From positions 1-64,000 of IMG/VR virus record IMGVR_UViG_3300010392_000664: 64,000 nucleotides of DNA. One strand, 5' to 3'. The position numbers and the translations under genes were made by a program. Below the pieces are notes generated by a model. That model ran no database searches. It worked only from the letters and a program-made list of their open reading frames with translations, and had not been told where the DNA came from. Shown here piece by piece: positions 1-8,133 of the stretch (position 1 is the first letter of the stretch; each line of letters starts with the position of its first letter). Origin of the DNA: a virus.

Positions 1-495
1 GTCGGAATCTCTTGAAGTCTCCACAAATGTGATAGAATTCATGTCAACCCGTCCGAGCAACTCCGTCTTAGAGTCACATTGACCCTCGTAGTCAACCCAG
101 TAATCGCATGACCACGCCGTTATAATGGAAAAGCAATCCGGATCAATCACCGCCTGTCCTGGTTTGATCACCCCTGGCTTATTCTTAAATGGTTCCTCAA
201 ATAACTTAAGTACCCTTTCCCCTTCATAATCTAAAACATCATTCCACCCGATTTGTTCCACGTCACATTCAACACCAGACATCAGATCATTTCTGTTCTG
301 AAGCTCACGAATCAGTTTGCAGTTAATTGCCCAGGCATCTTTTATAAAAACACAATCTCCCTCGGATGTTCTTTCAATATCTTCAGTGACGAAATCCCAA
401 GAGTCTCCTAAAATAACGTCATACTCTTCGAAAAAACACACATCACCTTTACGATACCGCTGGACTTCTAATTCAACCAGACAATCTATTTTCAT
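1..495 (-). CDS. hypothetical protein, 3' end beyond window
   Basis: The minus-strand frame is open from the ATG at 495 to the window edge (165 codons, no stop), so the C-terminus is missing. The protein starts MKIDCLVELEVQRYRKGDV and is acidic, with scattered Cys and Trp. I do not recognise a domain. It starts 13 bases after the stop of the terminase large subunit and probably belongs to the same transcript. The even mix of charged and hydrophobic residues supports real coding. A function cannot be assigned. Confidence 0.7.
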   Translation of the reverse strand, partial: MKIDCLVELEVQRYRKGDVCFFEEYDVILGDSWDFVTEDIERTSEGDCVFIKDAWAINCKLIRELQNRNDLMSGVECDVEQIGWNDVLDYEGERVLKLFEEPFKNKPGVIKPGQAVIDPDCFSIITAWSCDYWVDYEGQCDSKTELLGRVDMNSITFVETSRDSD

Positions 496-507
496 GTTGT
501 TTTCCTT

Positions 508-2130
508 TTACCAAGAGTCATCTAACTTGTTTCTCGCCTGCTCAGCATCAAGCTCAAAGATCTCCCGCATCTCCAGCGGTAATTCTTCGATCTCATCCTC
601 GCTTAACGGATCTTCATTTAGATCCACTAAGTCATCTGTTGGCTGCAGTCCTTCCAGGCCATCCATCAACCGAATGCATTCCGGCAACGCGATGACCAGT
701 GCCGTTCCAACATCGGCGTGCCCGAATTCGTCCGACACTGCCTCCAGCTTGTAACCATACGGTTTCTCTACAATGTCGAACTTCCCGAAGTCTCTTCGTA
801 AAGTGCCGTCCTGGTCGTCATACGCTAAGAGTCTCCTAGATTCTACAACCTGAATCAATGATTCCGCCATCAAGGATAGGTTCTTCGGAGTAAACTGCAT
901 GGGCCGCATTGCTATTTTTGTTCGAAGTCTCTGTGCCATCAATCGAGCTTCCGTCGGATCGTAATACAATCCCGCCATCACAAAGATCTGGTTGATACGA
1001 ATGCACTCGGCTTCAACGTACTGCAGATCCACTTCACCGGTTTCGGAATTCGGTTCAAATGCTTTCCAATAAGCAGTCTTCACCATCCTTTCGATCGGAT
1101 CAACCGCCAACACGACAAGAGCACTATGGTCATGAGAAATACCGATGTCCAACCCACCGATGTACATCAATCCGGGCTTACGTTCCGACTCCGGACCCTT
1201 CATTTGGAAACACCACTCGATAGCCTCATCCGACAGGGCATCCCCCTTACCGCTTACCCACACTCCTTTCCACAAACGTAAATTTCTCGAGTGTGTGTTT
1301 CTTTTCTTGGCATCTTCCAAGAACTTTTTATCATGCCAAGGTGCCGGACTTGCTAGGATGTGAGGATACCAGTCAGGACTTGCTAGGGCGTTGTTCCGCC
1401 ACACTTCGGCCTTCGTGCCCTTGAAACCGGCATTCGTTGCGATGATGACCATTCCCTGAGCAACACCATCGGCATTGTCCATCAGGTTTTCAGCGAATTC
1501 CCACTTGGTCATGTGAGACAATTCGTTGATGATCAATAGGTCAGGAGTACCACCGTGAGCACCGGAGATGTCAGATGACAAAATCTCTACAAGTGCTAAA
1601 GGCTGCGTTCCTCCGAGTTTGGTTTTTGTGCTGCGAACCTGCCATTGCACAACTTCGACATACTTTGATAGCCAGGGATTGTAGTGAATGATGTTTTCAA
1701 TACGATCCTTAACGATCTTCGCTTGATCCCGGTCAGCAGCTCCTACCTGAATATAAAAAGGCCGTTTGACAAAGGCGACCAACCACAAGATGATCAAAGC
1801 TAAGTCGGCATCCTTCGATGCCTTTTTAGTTCGTTCAATCCAGAATCTTTTCTTTTCAGGATTTTTACCATCCCGAAGGGATCTGAGGCTATCCGCCATG
1901 TCCTCGAAGCAGGCTTTTTGAAACGGTGCCATGCACCTTTCAAAGGTAATTGGCCCCCGTTGCCCGTCGATCGTTATTCCACGAACGAAGAAAAAGAAAT
2001 TGTTTCGGGAATAATGCTCGTAAGATGCCTGAATCTCCTCTACTTTATCGAGAAGTTCCTCCTTAACCTTTTTCTCATTCTTTTTATGTATTCGATGAGG
2101 GACGTTTTCGAACTTTTTTTTAATCGTCAT
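508..2130 (-). CDS. terL: terminase large subunit (TerL)
   Basis: DNA-packaging motor, 540 aa, with an N-terminal ATPase and C-terminal nuclease. Residues 197-203 (DLLIINE) form a Walker B with catalytic Glu, followed by an ATNAG coupling motif at about 231. The nuclease begins with GLDIG (Asp328), and another acidic residue lies in FGHADVG near 472. The expected Walker A is unusual: residues 99-109 read ERTKKASKDAD rather than GxxxxGKS/T, although position and context fit a terminase P-loop variant. The start overlaps the GNAT gene by 11 bases. Its placement after a HTH/zinc-finger small-subunit candidate supports the call. Confidence 0.88.
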   Translation of the reverse strand: MTIKKKFENVPHRIHKKNEKKVKEELLDKVEEIQASYEHYSRNNFFFFVRGITIDGQRGPITFERCMAPFQKACFEDMADSLRSLRDGKNPEKKRFWIERTKKASKDADLALIILWLVAFVKRPFYIQVGAADRDQAKIVKDRIENIIHYNPWLSKYVEVVQWQVRSTKTKLGGTQPLALVEILSSDISGAHGGTPDLLIINELSHMTKWEFAENLMDNADGVAQGMVIIATNAGFKGTKAEVWRNNALASPDWYPHILASPAPWHDKKFLEDAKKRNTHSRNLRLWKGVWVSGKGDALSDEAIEWCFQMKGPESERKPGLMYIGGLDIGISHDHSALVVLAVDPIERMVKTAYWKAFEPNSETGEVDLQYVEAECIRINQIFVMAGLYYDPTEARLMAQRLRTKIAMRPMQFTPKNLSLMAESLIQVVESRRLLAYDDQDGTLRRDFGKFDIVEKPYGYKLEAVSDEFGHADVGTALVIALPECIRLMDGLEGLQPTDDLVDLNEDPLSEDEIEELPLEMREIFELDAEQARNKLDDSW

Positions 2131-2704
2131 AATCTACTCCAAATTCGAATCCGCCCTGGATTGGAATATGTTGATAATGCACAAATCGACGAGTATCAGT
2201 TTTGTGAACACAGTAAGTCATTCTTACAATATTTTCAACTGACCCGTTAATGAGCTTATCGAACAAAAAACCAAGAGAGCTAAAAAGAGATAGGGCAACC
2301 CTATTAGTGTCCCGAACGTGTGTTACGATATGAGTTACGTCAGAAAACCTATCATCATAAAGAACCATTAAACGAAGGGATTCAAACATATGGGTAGCTA
2401 TATAATTTCTGCGAAATTTCTTTTTCACAGCTATTCTCAAGACAGTTAGAAGATCTCCATGATGAGATTTATAAACCGTGAGATAACCGACTAGCTCATC
2501 CATCCAATAACCGAAAAAGGTAATTGTACGCCTCATCTTTAGAGAAGAACTCAAAGTCTCCCACTTCCACGGATCCTTAAAACTGTCGTTTTCTATTTGG
2601 ATCAACTTCTTCGGGATATGGTAATGCGAAGGTTGCTCCTGAATCCCATTTGGCATTGGTCGAACTTGAATGACCGGTATCATTTCTCGTGCTTCCTTTT
2701 TCAT
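2120..2704 (-). CDS. GNAT-family N-acetyltransferase
   Basis: Up to 194 aa, resembling RimI-type acetyltransferases. The acetyl-CoA-binding region is seen as RIAVKKKFRRNYIATHM, where a Q/R-x-x-G-x-A loop would lie; here the Gly is replaced by Asn. It is followed by a C-terminal VRDTNRVALSLFSSLGF segment typical of the family (N..A..LY...GF). It would transfer an acetyl group to an amine; the substrate is unknown. It sits between the terminase subunits and its 5' part overlaps the preceding small gene by 128 bases, so a later start (ATG at 2683 or 2653) is possible. Confidence 0.7.
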   Translation of the reverse strand: MKKEAREMIPVIQVRPMPNGIQEQPSHYHIPKKLIQIENDSFKDPWKWETLSSSLKMRRTITFFGYWMDELVGYLTVYKSHHGDLLTVLRIAVKKKFRRNYIATHMFESLRLMVLYDDRFSDVTHIVTHVRDTNRVALSLFSSLGFLFDKLINGSVENIVRMTYCVHKTDTRRFVHYQHIPIQGGFEFGVDYDD

Positions 2705-2849
2705 CCTTAATCAAAGTGTTCACAGGTGGTTTCGGTAACACTTCACTTTCCTTCGGCTCCAATTTCGTCAACCACAAAGCTACCCCGGCCATGCCACACG
2801 CACCGACAACCAGCAATCCTATAATCACATCATTGACCTTCATGATCAC
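2577..2849 (-). CDS. small single-pass membrane protein
   Basis: 90 aa. One hydrophobic segment near the N-terminus (about residues 6-26, IIGLLVVGACGMAGVALWL) is followed by a hydrophilic, proline- and serine-containing tail. This suggests an N-terminally anchored or exported protein. The start overlaps the stop of the terminase small subunit gene by four bases (ATGA), which implies translational coupling. Its last 128 bases overlap the GNAT gene in another frame, so one of the two may start or end differently in reality. Function unknown; a lysis role is possible but unsupported. Confidence 0.55.
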   Translation of the reverse strand: MIMKVNDVIIGLLVVGACGMAGVALWLTKLEPKESEVLPKPPVNTLIKDEKGSTRNDTGHSSSTNAKWDSGATFALPYPEEVDPNRKRQF

Positions 2850-3943
2850 TCCTCCTTGGATTCAGAAACTTTTACTGCCTCGCCTTCAATCACATCAGCA
2901 TGTTCAGAAACAATGGATGCTTCTCCCTCACGCATCTTTTCTTCAATCTCATCCACTACTGCCCTTGCCCTGATTATTGTTTCCATCGGAGCATCAAGAT
3001 ACAGTCCCTCGATAGTTTTCTCGATTTGCCCACCAACTTCCTTTGATGACATAGTCAATTTTTTGACAGTAGCGTTTCTCGGATAGAGATCCGACAATCG
3101 GGCCATCTCAGCAAAACAGTCCTTCGCTACTCGCAAGAAAGCCGGATCACCGGCCTGCCCTTTGACCTTGGTAGTTTCTACCTTGATCTTGCCCTCTCCC
3201 GCACACAGGCGACATTTGGCAACCTCATGGCCAGTTCCGCCGCACTCCTCGCAGTCATCCATGATGCCCGGTCGGATTTCTTCAACACCCTCCCCATTGC
3301 ATCTTTTGCAGATTTTGGTTTTCTTATTCGTATTGTTTTTCTCATTACCGAAACCACCGTCCTGCTCGGCAGTCTTTTTTGAATGGCAGGAATGGCAAAG
3401 CGATTCCAGATTAGCCCAATCACAATTCCAATGATTGCCATCCATATGGTCAACGTCAGTCGCTTCGGTTTCTATTCCCTTTTTCAGGCAATGCTCACAA
3501 AGAGGATTGTTTTCCAATTTTGCTGGTTTGATGTAATGACGCCAAGCCGCACGGTCATACGCCTTTTTATCCCCGGCAATGGGTTCGGGCATGTTTCCTG
3601 TTCCACCACACGCCTCACAATGCTTAGCAACAATCGTAGTCTCTTCAGCCGGTCTGGTTGATTCCTCAAATTGCATCAAAGCAAGTTTAGCCACATGCCC
3701 TATTTGAGCTGTTCGTTCTGCCCGTTTATCGACGGATTCCTGGGCATCCTGTTCACGCCATTGCTTTTTGATTATGTTAATATCTTTGGCGATCGTGTTA
3801 GAGTGAACGCCAAAGATAGTAGCTAGCTCTCTTCGATTAGTCACTCCCTGCAAAAGAAGATCCTCTACCCGTTTTCGACGAGCACGCATCTCAACTTTCT
3901 TGCGGAGCTTATACGCTATTTCCCCTTCTTTCCGGCGAGGCAT
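2846..3943 (-). CDS. terS: terminase small subunit with an HNH domain inside its zinc finger
   Basis: 365 aa. A helix-turn-helix (about 26-62) gives DNA recognition. Four DnaJ-type CxxCxGxG motifs start at C109, C212, C231 and C244. Between the first and second lies an HNH nuclease module (about 127-192) with zinc pairs C149/C152 and C183/C186 and the DVDH motif at 163-166. The C-terminal part (GDPAFLRVAKDCFAEMARL onward) resembles phage small terminases. Its place three genes before TerL supports that role. The HNH module looks like an in-frame insertion; whether it cuts DNA for packaging or as a homing element is unknown. Confidence 0.7.
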   Translation of the reverse strand: MPRRKEGEIAYKLRKKVEMRARRKRVEDLLLQGVTNRRELATIFGVHSNTIAKDINIIKKQWREQDAQESVDKRAERTAQIGHVAKLALMQFEESTRPAEETTIVAKHCEACGGTGNMPEPIAGDKKAYDRAAWRHYIKPAKLENNPLCEHCLKKGIETEATDVDHMDGNHWNCDWANLESLCHSCHSKKTAEQDGGFGNEKNNTNKKTKICKRCNGEGVEEIRPGIMDDCEECGGTGHEVAKCRLCAGEGKIKVETTKVKGQAGDPAFLRVAKDCFAEMARLSDLYPRNATVKKLTMSSKEVGGQIEKTIEGLYLDAPMETIIRARAVVDEIEEKMREGEASIVSEHADVIEGEAVKVSESKEE

Positions 3944-3954
3944 TTGTTCTGATC

Positions 3955-4371
3955 CTATGAATGACGAAGTGGTTGAAGTGGCATGAATCCTTTATCAGGA
4001 CTCCAACTAAATTCTATATTCATCCCTTCCATAGTACCACAATCAGACCACCTTGCAAATAGGATGTCTTTTTTCATTTCCTCTGCGAGCTTTTTCTCCT
4101 CGCCAACGCCATGAGAAACATCCCACCCTTCCATCATGAAAATCATCAAAGCGTCACACCGCTTGATCATTTCAGTGTCGTATCGTTTCCAGAAAAGATG
4201 ATCAGTAGGAAGATTATGCTGCTTAGCAATCACATGACAGTGAACAATAGGTGAAAAAACGACATGATTATAACGAGACATCAACATTCCCGTAATGCGA
4301 CATGCTTCATCATACCGACTTTCTTGGACTTCTGGTTGATTACTAGAATAAGGTGTCGCCAGATATATCAT
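3955..4371 (-). CDS. DUF1937 family protein (nucleoside deoxyribosyltransferase-like fold)
   Basis: 138 aa. The N-terminus IYLATPYSS and the later DALMIFMMEGWDVSHGVGEE pattern match the DUF1937 group, related to nucleoside 2-deoxyribosyltransferase/SLOG-like Rossmann folds (IYLAxPYS, then D.....GW..S.G...E). A role in nucleotide or base metabolism is likely from the fold, but the substrate is unknown. It overlaps the next upstream gene by 29 bases. Confidence 0.75.
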   Translation of the reverse strand: MIYLATPYSSNQPEVQESRYDEACRITGMLMSRYNHVVFSPIVHCHVIAKQHNLPTDHLFWKRYDTEMIKRCDALMIFMMEGWDVSHGVGEEKKLAEEMKKDILFARWSDCGTMEGMNIEFSWSPDKGFMPLQPLRHS

Positions 4372-4681
4372 CAGATTCTTCCTTTTCTTTCCGCATTTTA
4401 TTGATTTCTTCCCAACCGATCACTCTGATTATGTCCTTCATCGGACCATTGTAATCAGAACCAAATCCCACAACCGTTCCGATGTTTTTAGAACACCTCC
4501 CACGACTGACGTAGGATGCCGGTAATTCAACAACATCCCCGATTTCCAAATCCTCTATGGAATTTCCGTAAGTATACTTTTGAAGATGATCCGTCTCTTC
4601 AACATCTTCAAAAATACCGTAGACGATCAGAGCCTTAGAAGAATCCACTTTTTTGTCTCCCCAAAATGTCAGGTAAATCAC
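4343..4681 (-). CDS. hypothetical protein
   Basis: 112 aa, no recognised domain. The middle (IEDLEIGDVVELPASYVSRGRCSKNIGTVVGF) reads like a small beta-barrel, of the kind often seen in phage accessory proteins. It overlaps the methyltransferase gene upstream by 47 bases and the DUF1937 gene downstream by 29. Overlaps of this size at both ends suggest either a compact operon or a start shorter than drawn. Confidence 0.55.
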   Translation of the reverse strand: MIYLTFWGDKKVDSSKALIVYGIFEDVEETDHLQKYTYGNSIEDLEIGDVVELPASYVSRGRCSKNIGTVVGFGSDYNGPMKDIIRVIGWEEINKMRKEKEESDDISGDTLF

Positions 4682-5372
4682 TACTGGCAGTTATGGATCT
4701 ATGCAATCGATCTGCTGCCAGTTCACAATACTCTTCTTCTAATTCAATCCCGACAGCTCCGCGACGGGTCTTTTTTGCCGCCATCAAAGTAGTTCCGGAT
4801 CCCATAAACGGATCGAAAACCACTTCCCCTTCATCAGATGAAAACTCAATCAGCTTTCTCAAAAGAGGAACCGGTTTGATCGTAGGATGTACAGGATCCC
4901 GCCGAGATGACCAATCATAACGGATAATTGTTTTTGATCTTTTGCCCCGAAGCTCCCTACGCCCCTTCATGCCGTAACAAATGGCCTCCCACGCCTCGGC
5001 AAACCCAGACTTCAAATCCCCCATCGTCCCATCATTACCTTTGTCCCAGGCAATAATTTGTTTTGGTTTGCCATAAATCTTTTCGACTTCCGCCAACCGG
5101 CGAGGAGATGCGAATGCGTACCAATGCCGATCTTCTTTCAGTAAAGCCATAACCGACGGCCAGACCTCGGCAACGACAGACAAGTCCTTATCATTCGCCA
5201 CCGGCTTGGTCATCTTATGGCCCTTCTCACGATTGTTGGTAGCGTAATTGATGCCGTATGGAGGATCCGAAAGAATCAAGTCAACCGGTTCTAATTGAGG
5301 GATAACCTCACGACAATCGCCATGATATATCGTAATGTTAAATTCCTCATTGTAGTAATACGGTTCAATCAT
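4635..5372 (-). CDS. DNA N4/N6-type methyltransferase (beta class)
   Basis: 245 aa. The catalytic motif IV (SDPPYGIN, about 33-40) precedes the SAM-binding motif I (FDPFMGSGTT near 195-204), the order of beta-class amino-methyltransferases. The C-terminal GIELEEEYCELAADRL helix is typical. It would methylate adenine N6 or cytosine N4 in a short DNA target. No partner nuclease is adjacent, so it is an orphan enzyme, likely for protection from host restriction. A second enzyme of this family lies at 42605-43780. Confidence 0.88.
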   Translation of the reverse strand: MIEPYYYNEEFNITIYHGDCREVIPQLEPVDLILSDPPYGINYATNNREKGHKMTKPVANDKDLSVVAEVWPSVMALLKEDRHWYAFASPRRLAEVEKIYGKPKQIIAWDKGNDGTMGDLKSGFAEAWEAICYGMKGRRELRGKRSKTIIRYDWSSRRDPVHPTIKPVPLLRKLIEFSSDEGEVVFDPFMGSGTTLMAAKKTRRGAVGIELEEEYCELAADRLHRSITASSDLPDILGRQKSGFF

Positions 5373-5377
5373 GAAGA

Positions 5378-5716
5378 TTAGTAAATCCCACCACTGATGA
5401 CTTTTGTTCTATTGTCCACTTTCTTTTGAACTGGAAGTGCTTTATCTTTTCGCAGTTTGACAATCTTATTCCGCAGCCAAACCAAGCACATCATATCCAG
5501 ATTACCGATCACTTTCTCCGGATCAATGTTCGATTTCAGTAAAACCAAATCCGAAATCGTAATTGCATCGGCATGATCGATTCTATCTTTACACTTCCAA
5601 TACGCTTCAATGATAGCGAAGTCAGTCACACGAAGATAATTTTCCGCCCTGTACTTTTTCTGTGACTGAACCTTTTTCCACCGCTCATCGTTTGATAGTT
5701 GTTTTTCAGTTCCCAT
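5378..5716 (-). CDS. hypothetical protein
   Basis: 112 aa, rich in Lys, Asp and Arg, predicted mostly helical. I do not recognise a family. It starts two bases after the preceding stop and ends five bases before the methyltransferase start, so it is part of the same operon. The sequence RAENYLRVTDFAIIEAYWK could form a small helical DNA- or protein-binding domain, but that is speculation. Confidence 0.6.
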   Translation of the reverse strand: MGTEKQLSNDERWKKVQSQKKYRAENYLRVTDFAIIEAYWKCKDRIDHADAITISDLVLLKSNIDPEKVIGNLDMMCLVWLRNKIVKLRKDKALPVQKKVDNRTKVISGGIY

Positions 5717-5718
5717 TG

Positions 5719-5997
5719 TTAAACTTCATCCCCTATTTCTAAAATGCCACCATAATTCCCCTGAGAACTTTTAAATGTAGCATCATCGACAACGTCAACA
5801 GCTCCATTGTCATAATAAAATACCCAGTCACCCCGACAAACGGGAACCCATACTTCGCTTACGTCACATTTAATGACATAGCCCACCTCTTCAAAACCAA
5901 GATTGATGTGATGAATTCCAGGGGGAGTATAAGTATCAGTGAATTGAGCACATTCTCCTTCACAAACTTCTCTAAATCTCTGAATCTGGTTTTTCAT
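5719..5997 (-). CDS. hypothetical protein
   Basis: 93 aa from the ATG at 5997, chosen because GAGG lies six bases upstream of it; an earlier ATG at 6009 would sit on top of that site. The protein is beta-rich with paired cysteines and aromatic residues (GYVIKCDVSEVWVPVCRGDW). No family recognised. It overlaps the end of the upstream gene by 26 bases. Confidence 0.58.
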   Translation of the reverse strand: MKNQIQRFREVCEGECAQFTDTYTPPGIHHINLGFEEVGYVIKCDVSEVWVPVCRGDWVFYYDNGAVDVVDDATFKSSQGNYGGILEIGDEV

Positions 5998-6397
5998 TTT
6001 CTTCCTCATTTTTCTTTTCTTGATATTGAAAATGATCCCACTCCGGCCTCAAAGGAATTCCATCACCTTCGAGTAATGCCACCAACTGGCTATCCCTGCA
6101 GGATGAAAATGGAGGAGAATCAATAATCTCCGAAGCTCCACGACGGAGCCTGCGGATTTCGGAATTAGCTTGCCGGATTTCTTCTTTCATGACTTCATAA
6201 ATCCCGTGATCAATAACAACTAACGGACCAACGAGCTCTCCCGGATCCAGGTCACGACCAATCATGCCTATAAAAGAATAAGAATCGGCCCACCCCTTTT
6301 TTTCAGAAAGCCAATTCATTCCACTTAACATAGGTTCTGAAAAATGAAAATTTCGTACCCTATCACCGGATTTGTTTCTTGTCATCCAAAATTTCAT
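5972..6397 (-). CDS. hypothetical protein
   Basis: 141 aa from the ATG at 6397, which has AAGGAAA just upstream; a longer frame to 6457 has no such site. The first half reads like a small beta domain (MKFWMTRNKSGDRVRNFHF), the middle has a charged helix (EEIRQANSEIRRLRRG), and the tail is very acidic. No known family. The 67 bases between this start and the epimerase stop hold nothing clear. Confidence 0.6.
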   Translation of the reverse strand: MKFWMTRNKSGDRVRNFHFSEPMLSGMNWLSEKKGWADSYSFIGMIGRDLDPGELVGPLVVIDHGIYEVMKEEIRQANSEIRRLRRGASEIIDSPPFSSCRDSQLVALLEGDGIPLRPEWDHFQYQEKKNEEENEKPDSEI

Positions 6398-6464
6398 TTC
6401 ATTTCCTTTCAAAACCAACCGATCACCGCCCTGGTGCTTTTGAGATGGCCGAAACAATCGACAA

Positions 6465-7430
6465 TCAAATCCGACGGTGACCGGATGGTATCTTTTGTGT
6501 TTTTAAGTACCAATCCACAAATCTCTCCAAACCAGCTTCAATGGAGTAGTGTGGCAGACACTTGAGCAAACGTACCATTTCTGACAAATCAGCTTGAGTT
6601 GATTCTGGATCAATGCCAGTACTGGGCAAATAATCTATTGCTGATTGAGTGTACACTTTTCTGTGGGTTAAGATCTCAACCAATTTCTGAACAACGTAAG
6701 TGAGTGAGACACTTTTACCAGATCCAACATTAATGATTCCGCTTGTGTCAAAGGAGGGATCTGCGGTTCGCATAACAGCAGATACTACGTCATCAACATA
6801 AACAAAGTCTCTTTTATATTTCCCTTCATTATACAGTGACAGAGTTTCTCCGTTAACGAGACTTTCTGTGAATTTCCAAATGGCCATATCTGGCCTGCCC
6901 CAAGGTCCATAAACGGTGAAAAACCGAAGGCTTGTTACATTGATGTTGTACTCGTTACAAAAAACTTCTGCCATTACTTCGGCTGCTTTTTTTGCCGCCC
7001 CGTACACATTCACCGGTGTTGGGTTTTCATAATATTCAGAACACATCCCATCTCCATACACACTAGATGAAGATGCATGGATGACCTTTTTAATACCGGC
7101 ATGCCTGCACGCTTGAAGAACATTAGCAAATATCTCTATGTTGCTTTGACAGCAAAAACCTGGATCTTCCTCGGATTCTTTAACACTGCCAAGTCCAGCG
7201 AAGTGGTAAACCGCATCGAATTCCTCTTCCATGCATAAAGTGTGCAGATCACCGTAATCTAGTAGGTCAATGAGAAGTGGCTTCACTTTCAAAAATTCAC
7301 GAAGCCTTTGATAGCTAATGTTCTCAACAAAATTATTATCAATAGGGTACACATCATGCCCAGCTTCATGCATGGCATTGGTTACATGAGATCCAATAAA
7401 CCCAGCCGCACCAGTTACTAGAACTTTCAT
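6465..7430 (-). CDS. NAD-dependent nucleotide-sugar epimerase/dehydratase (extended SDR)
   Basis: 321 aa. The N-terminus shows the Rossmann glycine motif TGAAGFIG, and the catalytic triad is visible as S-S-S-S-V-Y plus NVYGAAKKAAE (YxxxK). Length and sequence fit UDP-glucose or UDP-glucuronate 4-epimerases. It would change the configuration of a nucleotide sugar in the cytoplasm and could feed the sugar-transfer genes at 35895-44847. The start at 7430 overlaps the stop of the preceding gene as ATGA; the frame extends further upstream but that part lies inside the neighbour. Confidence 0.85.
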   Translation of the reverse strand: MKVLVTGAAGFIGSHVTNAMHEAGHDVYPIDNNFVENISYQRLREFLKVKPLLIDLLDYGDLHTLCMEEEFDAVYHFAGLGSVKESEEDPGFCCQSNIEIFANVLQACRHAGIKKVIHASSSSVYGDGMCSEYYENPTPVNVYGAAKKAAEVMAEVFCNEYNINVTSLRFFTVYGPWGRPDMAIWKFTESLVNGETLSLYNEGKYKRDFVYVDDVVSAVMRTADPSFDTSGIINVGSGKSVSLTYVVQKLVEILTHRKVYTQSAIDYLPSTGIDPESTQADLSEMVRLLKCLPHYSIEAGLERFVDWYLKTQKIPSGHRRI

Positions 7431-7762
7431 TTTGTATTCCTGTACTCCCGAAATTCCCAAGGACATTTGTTCATTTTATTGAATCGCTCGGCTTGTGTTT
7501 CTGCGAAATGAATCCCTATGGGCGTTCCTGGATAATGAGCTACCCAAAGATAACGCCCCTCTGCATCAGGTTCAGACCAACGGACATGGCACATCTCACC
7601 ACTATCTTCAAGTACCATCTCCCAATGAGGATTTGATCCAGTTTTTTTAGGGGAATCTCCTGGACAATAGAATGCCCCATCTTCCCATCCTTTAGAATGC
7701 CCTGCTATCAAACCAAGAATGAAAAACAAAAGTAAAAGAAGAAACAATACTGACGCACTCAT
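7427..7762 (-). CDS. N-terminally membrane-anchored hypothetical protein
   Basis: 111 aa. Residues 4-21 are strongly hydrophobic (SVLFLLLLLFFILGLIAG), suiting a signal anchor. A soluble domain of about 85 residues with Trp, Cys and His follows (GEMCHVRWSEPDAEGRYLW). It may be displayed in the periplasm. It overlaps both neighbours by four bases (ATGA), so it is translationally coupled to the RHH protein upstream and the epimerase downstream. No known family. Confidence 0.65.
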   Translation of the reverse strand: MSASVLFLLLLLFFILGLIAGHSKGWEDGAFYCPGDSPKKTGSNPHWEMVLEDSGEMCHVRWSEPDAEGRYLWVAHYPGTPIGIHFAETQAERFNKMNKCPWEFREYRNTK

Positions 7763-7935
7763 TGTTTTAATCTTTCAATTTTCTCGATTTCTCTTTCGAC
7801 AAGACCCTTCACCCACTTAGCTATAGTGATCTTCTGCCTCGCCGCCTCCGCACGGACCTTTTTCCATACCTCAATATCTAATTGAGTGTTAATTTGTTTT
7901 CGCAGTCCTTTTCTTGATAGATGGGGCTCCGACAT
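7759..7935 (-). CDS. small ribbon-helix-helix-like DNA-binding protein
   Basis: 58 aa, found by reading the minus strand directly. It starts at the ATG at 7935 behind AAAGGA and stops at 7759 in an ATGA overlap with the next gene. The sequence LRKQINTQLDIEVWKKVRAEAARQKITIAKWVKGLVEREI follows the RHH plan: a short strand, a helix, a TIAKW turn and a second helix. It would bind DNA as a dimer, probably as a small transcription regulator. Target unknown. Confidence 0.7.
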   Translation of the reverse strand: MSEPHLSRKGLRKQINTQLDIEVWKKVRAEAARQKITIAKWVKGLVEREIEKIERLKQ

Positions 7936-7944
7936 CCTGATCCT

Positions 7945-8133
7945 TTATGTATAATACATAGAATTCAGTTCTTCCCGTAACGCTTGCAACTTAGATCGAA
8001 TCAGGAACAACCGAAATCTGAAAAACCAAGTGAAGTGATGATTTAATTTCAATGATTCCTCTTTCAGTTCGAGATTCCTGATTCTGCGAAGGAGTCTCCT
8101 GTATCGTAGATCTTCGCGTCTTTGAAAGAACAT
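7945..8133 (-). CDS. small basic hypothetical protein
   Basis: 62 aa, rich in Arg and Leu, likely one long amphipathic helix hairpin (RRIRNLELKEESLKLNHH then a Phe-rich stretch). A strong ribosome site (AAGGAGG, 7 bases before the ATG at 8133) supports it although it overlaps the upstream gene by 70 bases. No known family. The high positive charge would suit nucleic-acid or membrane binding. Confidence 0.55.
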   Translation of the reverse strand: MFFQRREDLRYRRLLRRIRNLELKEESLKLNHHFTWFFRFRLFLIRSKLQALREELNSMYYT

